DNA from: XYA12-FULL-58-9 sp001798605 | Lineage (GTDB): Bacteria > Myxococcota > XYA12-FULL-58-9 | Length of the DNA: 64,000 nucleotides | NCBI GenBank assembly: GCA_036736205.1 | Contig: DAINMX010000002.1 | Coordinates: forward strand, 1-64,000 | Reading direction: 5' to 3' | In this document: positions 35,484-44,422 of the stretch, one piece after another | Layout: each line of letters begins with the position of its first letter | Position numbering within the stretch: the stretch's first letter is position 1 | The notes under the pieces: generated by a model | Databases searched by the model: none | Seen by the model: the letters and a program-made list of their open reading frames with translations, nothing else | What the model was told of the DNA's origin: nothing | Program-made: the position numbers and the translations under genes

Positions 35484-36395
35484 ATGGAAAGAATATCCAC
35501 CATACTGCGTGCTGCGCCGAGGCTGTGCGCGGCCCTCGCAACAGCAACTCTGGCAACCGCGGGGTTCGTGGGTTCGCACTGTCCGGCAAATCCTCTCCAG
35601 GAGTTGGAAGGATTCGACGCCGCCGTGGCATATCTCGAGCAGAGCAGCAGCACAGGGTCGTTCGTCGTCGTTTGGCCCCCGGAGCAAGCGAGCGCCCTGC
35701 AGAGGTTGCCTGTCTCCCTACGCGCAGCGGATGCCGTTCCCTTCGAAAAGACCGACCGGCGTCAATACAGTCGCATCGCCGTCATTGGGCCAGCCGGCTT
35801 TTGCACCCCACCGGAGCTCGGTGCCGCCCTGGCCGAGCCGCGCAAGCGCTTCCACGAGGTGGAGATCGGCACCTTCCTATGGGAGACCGATGACCGCGTC
35901 GTTTTTGACTTACGCGCCGATCTGGGACAGGTGCGCCTCCTCTTGGAAGGCACCGGCACAACACTCGAGTGTGACAAGCGGCGACCGGACGGCGGCTGGA
36001 GCTGCCCCGGCAGGCCACCGTGGAATCACGTCGCGCCGACCTCACTCACGGTGGAGGGACAAAACTGGCCGGCGGTTTGGGCCCATCCGGTGGCACAACA
36101 CCAGCTCATCATCGACCTCGGAGAGCGGGAGTTGGCAGATCACATCGAAGTCTCCGCGGCCTTGGCCGACGCCGCCGTTTCCACGCCCAACGGTGCGACC
36201 GTGCAGGTGCTGTTGGAGGTGGATGGGATGGGCAAACAAACCCTCAACCGCATTAACAGCCGTGGCATCGCTAGCATGGCCATGCCCACACAGCCCGGCA
36301 CCAAGGCCAAGGTGCGACTGACGGTGAGCGCTCTCCGTGACGGTCGCCGCCACCTCGGCATCAACCTGCGGATTGTGGAAAAACGGACGCCATGA
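35484..36395 (+). CDS. Secreted protein of unknown function
   Basis: 303 residues from ATG 35484. A signal peptide is likely ([19 protein letters not shown]). The mature part has four Cys (one early in [34 protein letters not shown]) and, toward the end, a jelly-roll-like region ([44 protein letters not shown]) reminiscent of carbohydrate-binding folds. No catalytic motif recognised. Its stop overlaps the start of the GT39 gene (ATGA), so it probably serves with that glycosyltransferase. Confidence 0.7.
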   Translation: MERISTILRAAPRLCAALATATLATAGFVGSHCPANPLQELEGFDAAVAYLEQSSSTGSFVVVWPPEQASALQRLPVSLRAADAVPFEKTDRRQYSRIAVIGPAGFCTPPELGAALAEPRKRFHEVEIGTFLWETDDRVVFDLRADLGQVRLLLEGTGTTLECDKRRPDGGWSCPGRPPWNHVAPTSLTVEGQNWPAVWAHPVAQHQLIIDLGERELADHIEVSAALADAAVSTPNGATVQVLLEVDGMGKQTLNRINSRGIASMAMPTQPGTKAKVRLTVSALRDGRRHLGINLRIVEKRTP

Positions 36396-38170
36396 ACGAC
36401 GAGTGTACACCTGCCGCCGAGGATGCGGCGCCGTCTGCACCTGCCACCGAGGATGCGGCGCCGTCTACACCTGCCGTCGAAGGCACCGCACCTGAAGCTA
36501 TTTCGCACAGTGATAGACTCGCCGCCCATGCCGAGGGTCGGCCCTTACTCACCGCCGCGATTGTCTTTTTCTTCTTCTTGGTGATCGGCATTACCATCGA
36601 CAACAGAGTCCCCTGGACTGACGACGCCCGCTTCTATGTTCCGGCAGCCGCCGCGTATGGCGAGTGGGCGGTAGCAGCCCTGACCTTCGATAGCAACGCC
36701 TGGTCACGCACGGGCATCGAGCATGCCTTTCGCGAAAACCACGAGCACCCTCCCGTCGGCAAGTATGCCATGGCCGCCACCTGGTTGGTGTTCCACCGCT
36801 CCACCGGCATGGTCGATGAGGTACGGGCGTGCCGCCTCGGCGTCATTCTCCTGTGGGCGATGATGGTCGCCATGGTCTTCTGGTGCATCAGTCGGATTCG
36901 CGGACTTGGGCCGGGGTTGTTCGGCGCCTTTGCCCTCGCCACAATGCCGCGGGTTCTGTTCGACGGTCAGGTCGAGACCCTCGACCTACCCGTCGCGGCT
37001 CTCACGGTCGCCACCTTTGCCCTCCTCTGGCAGTGCCTCGAGAATCCTCGCTGGCCGATCATCGCCGCCACCGTTGTCGTCTTTGGTCTCGCACTCGGCA
37101 CTAAGCTCAACGCGCCATTCTTCCTGGTGGCCCTGTTTGCTTACTGGCTACTCTTATCACCGCCGAGAAGAACGCCCCAGGGCTTGCGCCTCGGCTCGGT
37201 TCCCGTCGTCATCTTGGGGATGACTCTGGTCTCACCGCTGATTGTTTGGCTCGTGTGGCCATGGATGTGGTTCGACACCCTGGCGCGATTGCAGCAGTAC
37301 CTCCAATACCACCTGCACCATTATAATATCCTCTTCTACTTTCGCGGGGTCCTCTACAGCGAAGAGGTCGCCCCGTGGTACGCGCCCACCCTATTGGCTG
37401 GGGTCACCGTTCCCGTGTGCATTCTCCTGCTCGCTGCGTTCGGTGCTTGGCTTGCGGCCCGCGCCATCGCCGCCCGCATGCGCTCGTTCCGATGCCCCGG
37501 CAATGATCCGTTGGCCGACAACGCCAACGCGCGATTTGCGGTGTTGGCGGCCATCACAGGGACGGTGCAACTCGTCGCCGTCTCACTTCCAGGAGTTCCA
37601 GTCTACGGCGGCGTCAAGCTGTTTCTTCCTGCCTTTCCCTTCATCGCCATCCTCGCCGGATTGGGTTTCGCAGAGCTGCAACAAGAAATCCAGAAGGTCG
37701 TTCAGAGAATCCACCTGCGCCCGTGGTTGAGCGGGGGACTCGCCGTCGCCCTTCTCTTGCCTGGCCTGCTCGGCGTCTTCGCCTATCACGGAGCCTGGCT
37801 GTCCTACTACAACGAGCCCGCGGGCGGCCTGCGAGGCGCCGTCGCCGCCGGATACGAGCGGCAATATTATGACCTCGCCTACCCAGAGATCCCCAAAGCC
37901 CTCAACGACTTGCTGCCCAACGGTGGCTCCGTGGCGTTTCTACCCAACCCCAAGGAATACACGCCCTACCTCGCCCGGTGGCAAAAAAGCGGCGACTTGC
38001 ATCGGAACATCCGGCGGGCCCCACCCGAGAACGCTGACCTCTTGGTCCTCACCCACGAGCGGCGTTGGCAAGAGTACCCCGAACTGCAAGCTCGCTACCG
38101 TACCCACCGGCTCGCCGCCCAACACAAGGTCGCTGGCGTACCTCTCTTTTCGATCTACGACTTGCGTTGA
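36392..38170 (+). CDS. GT39-like (PMT/ArnT superfamily) membrane glycosyltransferase
   Basis: 592 residues. The N-terminal 45 residues are Ala/Pro/Glu repeats of low complexity. Then come about ten to twelve membrane helices starting near residue 55. The first periplasmic loop has VPWTDDARFYVPAA, with the acidic residues expected of GT-C enzymes, and ENHEHPPVGKYAMAA, matching the H-P-P-x-x-x-x motif. The C-terminal 100 residues are soluble. GT-C enzymes transfer sugars from polyprenyl carriers to lipids or proteins on the periplasmic face. The acceptor is unknown. Overlaps the preceding secreted-protein gene by ATGA. Confidence 0.85.
   Translation: MNDECTPAAEDAAPSAPATEDAAPSTPAVEGTAPEAISHSDRLAAHAEGRPLLTAAIVFFFFLVIGITIDNRVPWTDDARFYVPAAAAYGEWAVAALTFDSNAWSRTGIEHAFRENHEHPPVGKYAMAATWLVFHRSTGMVDEVRACRLGVILLWAMMVAMVFWCISRIRGLGPGLFGAFALATMPRVLFDGQVETLDLPVAALTVATFALLWQCLENPRWPIIAATVVVFGLALGTKLNAPFFLVALFAYWLLLSPPRRTPQGLRLGSVPVVILGMTLVSPLIVWLVWPWMWFDTLARLQQYLQYHLHHYNILFYFRGVLYSEEVAPWYAPTLLAGVTVPVCILLLAAFGAWLAARAIAARMRSFRCPGNDPLADNANARFAVLAAITGTVQLVAVSLPGVPVYGGVKLFLPAFPFIAILAGLGFAELQQEIQKVVQRIHLRPWLSGGLAVALLLPGLLGVFAYHGAWLSYYNEPAGGLRGAVAAGYERQYYDLAYPEIPKALNDLLPNGGSVAFLPNPKEYTPYLARWQKSGDLHRNIRRAPPENADLLVLTHERRWQEYPELQARYRTHRLAAQHKVAGVPLFSIYDLR
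36406..36480 (+). repeat. 30-bp tandem repeat, about 2.5 units
   Basis: Units at 36421-36450 and 36451-36480 share GGATGCGGCGCCGTCT and differ at a few positions; a half unit precedes them at 36406-36420. They encode EDAAPSAPAT-type decapeptides at the N-terminus of the glycosyltransferase. Confidence 0.8.
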
Positions 38171-38227
38171 GCATGCCCATTCCGGCGTAACCTGATAGCA
38201 TATTTGGGTCATCAGAAAGGACCTGAC

Positions 38228-41200
38228 ATGCGCTCGTCACCAGTGTGGGTCGCGATGTTGTGGGCCGGCTGCCAAGCGCCAGCCCCTGGTGTCCAAGAGT
38301 CACCCCTCGGCGCAATATCGTCACCCCAATCGGGCCAAGGTTCTGAGCGTCCTTTTGCTGCTACCTCCGGCAGCTTCACCGGTCATAGCAACCGCTACCA
38401 GATGACTGCTCGTTGGCAACAACAGGGCATGCTGATCGAGAGGCAAAACAGCATCCACGTCGCTGCCTTGGGTCAAAGCGGCGCACCCGCCCTCGGTCGC
38501 TGTCAGTCCGACACTCCGGATGGCGCCCACTGCGGACAGCGACTGGAGATCGAAGGGCCTGGCATGATCGAGTGGTGGGAGAATCGCAAGGACGGTCTGG
38601 CCCACGGCTTCGACGTCCACCAACCTTCGACCACAGGGCTGCTGCGTGTTTCCCTGGTGGTCTCCGGTGCACGGGTGATGCTGGCCGCCAACAGTCGTAG
38701 CGCAACCTTCGTTCCCCCGTTTGGGCACCATTTCCGTTATGCAGAGCTCGAAGCCCGGGACGCCATGGGCGACTCATTGCCAGCCTGGATGGAGCCAACC
38801 GCAGAGGGCCTGGCATTGGTCGTCGATGATGCCGCGGCTATCTATCCTGTCGTCATCGACCCACTACTCACCCCAGAGCCCTGGTCGATGAACTACCTGG
38901 CGGCATCTGTCGCTACCGCCGGAGATCTCAACGGTGACGGATTCGCCGATATCATCATCGGCGAGCCCACCTTCAATACAGGTCAAGGTAGAGTTGTCGT
39001 CTTCTACGGCTCCGCCTCGGGTTTGAGAGACACCGGCGACTGGGAGTATTTGAGCGATATGATCGCCGAGGGATTTGGCACATCCACTGCGTACGCCGGC
39101 GACGTCAACGGCGACGGATTCGGCGACATCGTCGTGGGCGCGCCATCCCTCAACGGCCCGACCGAGGCAAAAGCCTACCTCTTCTATGGCGGTCCCAACT
39201 CTCCGCAACTGGCACATGCCTGGTCCGACGCGCCCGAAGCTGGATTTGGCATCTCCGTCGCATCAGCCGGCGATGTCAACGCCGACGGCTTTGCCGATGT
39301 CATCGTCGGTGCCCATTTATACAGCGATGGGGAAGATGCCGAGGGCAGCGCCTGGGTCTACCTTGGCTCGACGGACGGATTGCAGTTCCCACAGGTGTGG
39401 ACCTACCAGCCCAACGAAGCCCTTGCCGGTTTTGGCTTCGCTGTCGCCTCCGCAGGGGATGTCAATGCCGATGGGTACAGCGACATCGTTGTTGGCGCCA
39501 AACGTGGGAACGCCCATGTGGGCCGTGCCTATTTGTTCCGAGGTGCAGGCGACGGCATCTCTGCCGACCTCTCACAAATCCTCGATCTCGAAAGCGGTGC
39601 CGCCGGTTCACTCTTTGGTGCCACGGTCAGCACCGCAGGCGACCTCAACGGTGACGGCTACAGCGACCTCGTTGTCGGCGCTGCCGCCTACGCTGGTTCC
39701 GCCGGCGCAACCGTACTGTATTTTGGCAACGCGACAGGCCTGGGCGAGCCGATCATTATCCAAGGCGAAACGGGAGACACCCTAGGGGCTTCAGTTGCCT
39801 GTGCCGGCGACGTCAACGGCGATGGCTTCGCAGATGTCGTGGCCGGGTCTCCCAGCACTGCCAGTTCTGTGCCTCACATCACCATGATCTTCGGTGCTAG
39901 CGATGGCTTCCGCGAGGACACCCAGGCTGCAACGAGCAGTGGGAACTCGGAGTTCGGCACCAACGTCGCCGGTGCTGGCGACGTCAACGGCGACGGATTC
40001 GGCGATGTCTTGGTGTCAGCCCCAGGCGATAAACGGGTCTATCTCTACATGGGCGCTGCATCCGCGAGCGGAACCGACGCAACATCGGTCTCGGGAGTAA
40101 CCAACGAGACGCTGGGCTTCATTGTGGCTGGGGCTGGCGACATCAATGGCGACGGTTTCGATGACGCCATTGTGGGTGCGTCAGGAAACGAGTCCGCCGG
40201 TGTGGACCCATCTGCGCAAATCTTTTTTGGTCTCTCGGGCTCTTTGCGCCATGGCCCCAACATCAATCCTGGCCTTGCGGGCGCCTGGACGGTCGCCACA
40301 GCGGGCGATACCAACGGCGATGGATACAGCGACGTCCTGGTCGGGGTGCCTGCATCAGATGCCGGGCAAGTACACATCTATTATGGCGGCTCAAACGGAC
40401 TTGCCGACTCTCCCCTGACCATCGATCCGGGCGTGCCCGGATTTGGTACAGCGGTGGCTGGCGGCGAGCTCACCGGTGACGGCTTGTCCGACATCGTCGT
40501 TGGGGTGCCTTCCTCTGATGGTTCGACTGGTTTGGCACGTCTCTACCTCGGAGCCACCCTGGGAACTGGATCAGACTTGTTCGTTCCGCTCACCGCCCCA
40601 GGTGCCGGCAACCTGTTCGGAATCAGCGTCGCGTCTGTCGGGGATTTGGACAACGACGGATTCGGTGACCTCGTCATCGGCGATCCCTCGAATGATCAGA
40701 ACGGCGAAGACGCTGGTGCTGTGTCCATCTACCATGGCAGTAGCGAGGGGACCGATCTCGCCCGCACCCACATGATCACCGGCCCATCCGCGGGGATCCG
40801 ATTTGGCCGCAGAGTGGCGGCGGCAGGCGACGTTGACGGCGATGGCCGCGCAGATTTTCTCGTAAGCCAGGGGAACTCTGCGGGTGGCGTCTTTCTCGTG
40901 TGTGGCTCGAGCCTCGATCTAATTGGCATCGAGCCGGTGGTCACAAACGGGAGCTACTTCGGCCGATCGTTGGCATCAGCCGGCGACGTCAACGGCGATG
41001 GCCTCGGGGACGTTGTCATCGGCGATCTCAGCACATCAACAAGCGGCCGCGTGGCTCTCTACCTCGGTCAACGTGGTTGCAGCCTGGGCCACCTCCGCGA
41101 CATCGAGCCGATTGTGCCCGATCCGTTCTTTGGGATCACACTCTCGAGCGGGGATTTCAATGGTGATGGATACGGCGATCTCCTCATTGGCGCACCAGAA

Positions 41201-43084
41201 CACCCCTCTTCCCTCACCGGTGGCAGTTTCTTCGTATACTGGGGCAACGACACCAAAAACTCCGAAGCCGGCCGGCCGCTACTGGCCGTGCCATCAACCC
41301 GTCAACTGGCAACCCCGATCGCCCCCGAGGGGATCACTGACGTGAGCAATGGCTTCACCCTGCTTATGTCGGGCGCGACGCCTTTTGGACGCAGCCGTGC
41401 CGTTGTGCAAGCAGAGGTCAAAGTTCACGGTGTGCCATTTGACGGCAAGAATCTGCTCACCGGTCGGCCTTTCGCACCATCCACCGACGCCGTCGAGACA
41501 GCCATCGGTTTCCTCGAGGAAAAGACGCCCTACCATTGGCGCGCGCGGCTCCTGTATGACCCTGCCATGGGTCATCCCCAAGGTTGGTCCCATTGGGTAT
41601 GGGGCGGGATCTCCGGACGAGCGAACGATGTTCACCTGCGCACCACCACCTGCACGATTTCCAGCCCTGACAGCAATGATATTAACTGCAATGGCATCGA
41701 CGAGAATTGCGACGGCGCCTTTGACGAAGGTTTTGTGGGGGACGCCGTGAGCTGCGGCGTGGGTGCCTGCAAGGTGACCACTTCGCTCGTGTGCAACCTG
41801 GGCCGTATCGAAAACCCCTGTGTCCCCCTGGTGCCAGCATTCGAGGATGACACCACCTGCGACAGCGTCGACGACAACTGCAATGGCGTCACCGATGAGA
41901 ATTTTAGCGAAAGCGAGACCGTCTGCGGCAAGGGGCCATGTGCCGCAACGGGCGTCCTGACCTGCACGGCTGACGGGGAGAAGGTCGACACATGTCAGCC
42001 CGCCCCGGCGCTCGCCGTAGATGATGCCACTTGCGACAGTGTGGACGATGACTGCGATGGTTTCCTCGACGAAGATGTCAATATGGATAGCTGTGCCACG
42101 GGCGCTCTGTGCGAAGTGGCGGTCTGCAATCCCTTTATCACCCCGCCGGGTTGTTCCGTTTCCTACATCACGGGTTGCTGCACCGACGTGTCCGACTGCC
42201 CGTCGACCACCTGCCTTTCCCCTTCTTGCGTTGGCAACAACTGCATGTTGGAGGCCAGAGCCGATTGTTGCAGCAGCGAGTCTGACTGCAATGACCAGAA
42301 CCCATGCACAATTGATTCCTGTGTCGCAGGTGCCTGCCAGAACGAAGCCATCGCTCACTGCTGCGTCACCGACGCCGACTGTTTCGATGAAAATCCCTGT
42401 ACCTTTGACCGCTGCAACGCCGAGCGCCGTTGCATGTACAGCCCAACGAGTTGCGGCACCGACGGTCCATGTGGCGACGATTCCTCATGTTGGTACAGTG
42501 GCGCTGTGGTGAGTCTCGGTGTGGAGAGCCCAGACACCGCCGTCGTCAAAGGTGCGTTACCCACGGCCGTGATGCACATCGATCTCACCACCGAGGCCAT
42601 CGGCGGCACCCTCGACACCCTGCGCCTCGGCCTCACTGGGACGACCTCCCTCGAGGCATCCCTGTTCATTGATCCCGACGGTGACGGCATCGACGGTGAC
42701 ACTCCACTTGCCACAGCCACCGTGACCAACGCAGAGATCCTATTCGAGGTCGGCCACACTCTTCTGCCCGCCACCACGACCACTTTCGTCGTCGCCCTGC
42801 GGCGTATCGATGCCAAGACCGGAACCTCCGCCGCAATTCTACTCGCTCTGTTGTTTGCCGTTGTGGCAGTCGCGGAGCGCCACCGTTTTGCGGTGGCGCT
42901 GGTGTGTACCCTGATGGCGTTGTCTTTGATGTCCGCTTGCGCCTACACCGCGCTGAAATTGCCGCAAATCGGTATCATCACCATCGCAACCGATGACAGC
43001 GTCATGGTGACGCCGTCCCATAGTTCCCTGCGAATCGCAGTACGCGGTGCCCCTATCGAGAGCGCACCCTTTCGCGTCGAGTAG
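38228..43084 (+). CDS. Giant lipoprotein with 14 FG-GAP repeats, MopE-like metal-binding repeats and Cys-rich region
   Basis: 1618 residues from ATG 38228 (AAAGGA upstream). Lipobox VAMLWAGCQA. After about 220 residues come 14 FG-GAP/integrin-alpha-like repeats (each with a D-x-N/D-x-D-G Ca-binding loop, such as AGDVNGDGFGDIVVGAP), enough for two seven-bladed propellers. From about residue 1135 there are three MopE-type repeats (NDINCNGIDENCDGAFDE, DSVDDNCNGVTDE, DSVDDDCDGFLDE), then CCxxxxDC-type Cys-rich repeats. Near the C-terminus two hydrophobic helices (AILLALLFAVVAVA, AVALVCTLMALSLMSAC) precede a 50-residue tail. A large surface or matrix protein is inferred; no enzyme domain is visible. 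Confidence 0.9.
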   Translation: MRSSPVWVAMLWAGCQAPAPGVQESPLGAISSPQSGQGSERPFAATSGSFTGHSNRYQMTARWQQQGMLIERQNSIHVAALGQSGAPALGRCQSDTPDGAHCGQRLEIEGPGMIEWWENRKDGLAHGFDVHQPSTTGLLRVSLVVSGARVMLAANSRSATFVPPFGHHFRYAELEARDAMGDSLPAWMEPTAEGLALVVDDAAAIYPVVIDPLLTPEPWSMNYLAASVATAGDLNGDGFADIIIGEPTFNTGQGRVVVFYGSASGLRDTGDWEYLSDMIAEGFGTSTAYAGDVNGDGFGDIVVGAPSLNGPTEAKAYLFYGGPNSPQLAHAWSDAPEAGFGISVASAGDVNADGFADVIVGAHLYSDGEDAEGSAWVYLGSTDGLQFPQVWTYQPNEALAGFGFAVASAGDVNADGYSDIVVGAKRGNAHVGRAYLFRGAGDGISADLSQILDLESGAAGSLFGATVSTAGDLNGDGYSDLVVGAAAYAGSAGATVLYFGNATGLGEPIIIQGETGDTLGASVACAGDVNGDGFADVVAGSPSTASSVPHITMIFGASDGFREDTQAATSSGNSEFGTNVAGAGDVNGDGFGDVLVSAPGDKRVYLYMGAASASGTDATSVSGVTNETLGFIVAGAGDINGDGFDDAIVGASGNESAGVDPSAQIFFGLSGSLRHGPNINPGLAGAWTVATAGDTNGDGYSDVLVGVPASDAGQVHIYYGGSNGLADSPLTIDPGVPGFGTAVAGGELTGDGLSDIVVGVPSSDGSTGLARLYLGATLGTGSDLFVPLTAPGAGNLFGISVASVGDLDNDGFGDLVIGDPSNDQNGEDAGAVSIYHGSSEGTDLARTHMITGPSAGIRFGRRVAAAGDVDGDGRADFLVSQGNSAGGVFLVCGSSLDLIGIEPVVTNGSYFGRSLASAGDVNGDGLGDVVIGDLSTSTSGRVALYLGQRGCSLGHLRDIEPIVPDPFFGITLSSGDFNGDGYGDLLIGAPEHPSSLTGGSFFVYWGNDTKNSEAGRPLLAVPSTRQLATPIAPEGITDVSNGFTLLMSGATPFGRSRAVVQAEVKVHGVPFDGKNLLTGRPFAPSTDAVETAIGFLEEKTPYHWRARLLYDPAMGHPQGWSHWVWGGISGRANDVHLRTTTCTISSPDSNDINCNGIDENCDGAFDEGFVGDAVSCGVGACKVTTSLVCNLGRIENPCVPLVPAFEDDTTCDSVDDNCNGVTDENFSESETVCGKGPCAATGVLTCTADGEKVDTCQPAPALAVDDATCDSVDDDCDGFLDEDVNMDSCATGALCEVAVCNPFITPPGCSVSYITGCCTDVSDCPSTTCLSPSCVGNNCMLEARADCCSSESDCNDQNPCTIDSCVAGACQNEAIAHCCVTDADCFDENPCTFDRCNAERRCMYSPTSCGTDGPCGDDSSCWYSGAVVSLGVESPDTAVVKGALPTAVMHIDLTTEAIGGTLDTLRLGLTGTTSLEASLFIDPDGDGIDGDTPLATATVTNAEILFEVGHTLLPATTTTFVVALRRIDAKTGTSAAILLALLFAVVAVAERHRFAVALVCTLMALSLMSACAYTALKLPQIGIITIATDDSVMVTPSHSSLRIAVRGAPIESAPFRVE

Positions 43085-43093
43085 ACCCCACCG

Positions 43094-44422
43094 CTACAGG
43101 AGGTTTGCCGCGAGCTCCGCCAGATCTGAACGTTCGCCCTTCATCAGGGTGATGTGCCCGGCAATCCGTTCCGACTTGAAGTGGTTGACGATGTGGACCA
43201 AACCATTGTTGGTGGAGTCGACGTAGGGATTGTCAATTTGGTACGGGTCGCCCGTGAGAATAAATTTCGTGTTGTCGCCCGCTCGCGAGATAATCGTTTT
43301 GACCTCGTGAGGCGTCAGGTTCTGTGCCTCATCCACAATGATCACCTGGTTGGGAATGCTGCGGCCACGGATGTAGGTGAGTGGCTCAATCTCCAAGATG
43401 CCCATGTCCATGAGTTCCTGGTAGCTGCGACCGCGGCGACGCTCCGAGCGGGAGGCACCCATCAAGAGCTCGACATTGTCGAAGATCGGCTGCATCCAGG
43501 GCATCATCTTCTCCTCAATATCGCCGGGTAGGTAACCAATGTCGCGACCGAGTGGGAAAATGGGCCGTGAAATGAGCAGCCGCTGATAGATGCTCTCTTC
43601 GGTAACCTTGTGCAAGCCTGCGGCGATTGCGAGCAAGGTCTTGCCTGTGCCCGCTTTGCCCACCAAGGTCACCAGCTTGATGTTGTCATTCATCAAGACG
43701 TCAATGGCAAAGCACTGCTCGCGATTGCGTGGACGAATTCCCCAAACGGCTTCCTTGACCTGAATTAACGGCTCAACTGTCTCCGCATCAAGATTGAGCT
43801 TGCCGAGCGCGGTGTGCGCCGGGTTTGCGATGTCTTTGAGAAATGCAAACTGGTTCGGGTAGTAGTAGGGGTCGGGCAACGAGAGCCTGCCGTCCCGATA
43901 AAACTTATCGATGCTTTCGCCGGGCAGCTCAATCTCTGCTACGCCCGAATACAACTCACTGATGTCTGTACGTTCCGAGTCAAAGTCTTCAACCCTGAGT
44001 CCCAAGGCGTCAGCACGAATGCGAAGGTTCACGTCTTTGGTGACGAAGGTCACCTCGCGCCCATCGCTGAGCTCAGCGCAATTCAGAGCGGTGGCGACGA
44101 TCTTATTGTCCGCCGCATCACCATAGCAAAACTCCGGTGGAAGATCGCGATTGGTGATCGCGACCCTCACCGTGCCGCCACCGTTGGTCGCTACACCACG
44201 GGTGAGACTGCCATCGACACGCAATCCGTCGAGAATACGGGCGGCTTCGCGCGCATTGCGGCCGAGTTCGGAGAGGTCCTTTTTGAAGTGGTCAATTTCC
44301 TCGATGACGTAGATGGGTATGACGACCTCGTTGTCCTCAAAGGCAAACAACGAATTGGGGTCGTGGAGAATCACGTTGGTATCGAGAACGAAGATCTTCT
44401 TCGATTCGGCTGATTCAACCAT
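43094..44422 (-). CDS. PhoH-family ATPase with N-terminal PIN domain
   Basis: 442 residues. The PIN ribonuclease-like domain (about 8-150) has acidic residues in FVLDTNVILHDP, YVIEEIDHFKK and FVTKDVNLRIRAD. The PhoH ATPase (about 225-442) has Walker A VGKAGTGKTLLAIAAG and Walker B VIIVDEAQNLTPHE, plus FILTGDPYQIDNPY. PIN-PhoH proteins (PhoH2/YlaK type) are ATP-dependent RNA helicase/RNases implicated in RNA turnover and stress. The ATG directly follows the TGA of the diguanylate cyclase gene (TGAATG), so the two are translated together. Confidence 0.95.
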   Translation of the reverse strand: MVESAESKKIFVLDTNVILHDPNSLFAFEDNEVVIPIYVIEEIDHFKKDLSELGRNAREAARILDGLRVDGSLTRGVATNGGGTVRVAITNRDLPPEFCYGDAADNKIVATALNCAELSDGREVTFVTKDVNLRIRADALGLRVEDFDSERTDISELYSGVAEIELPGESIDKFYRDGRLSLPDPYYYPNQFAFLKDIANPAHTALGKLNLDAETVEPLIQVKEAVWGIRPRNREQCFAIDVLMNDNIKLVTLVGKAGTGKTLLAIAAGLHKVTEESIYQRLLISRPIFPLGRDIGYLPGDIEEKMMPWMQPIFDNVELLMGASRSERRRGRSYQELMDMGILEIEPLTYIRGRSIPNQVIIVDEAQNLTPHEVKTIISRAGDNTKFILTGDPYQIDNPYVDSTNNGLVHIVNHFKSERIAGHITLMKGERSDLAELAANLL

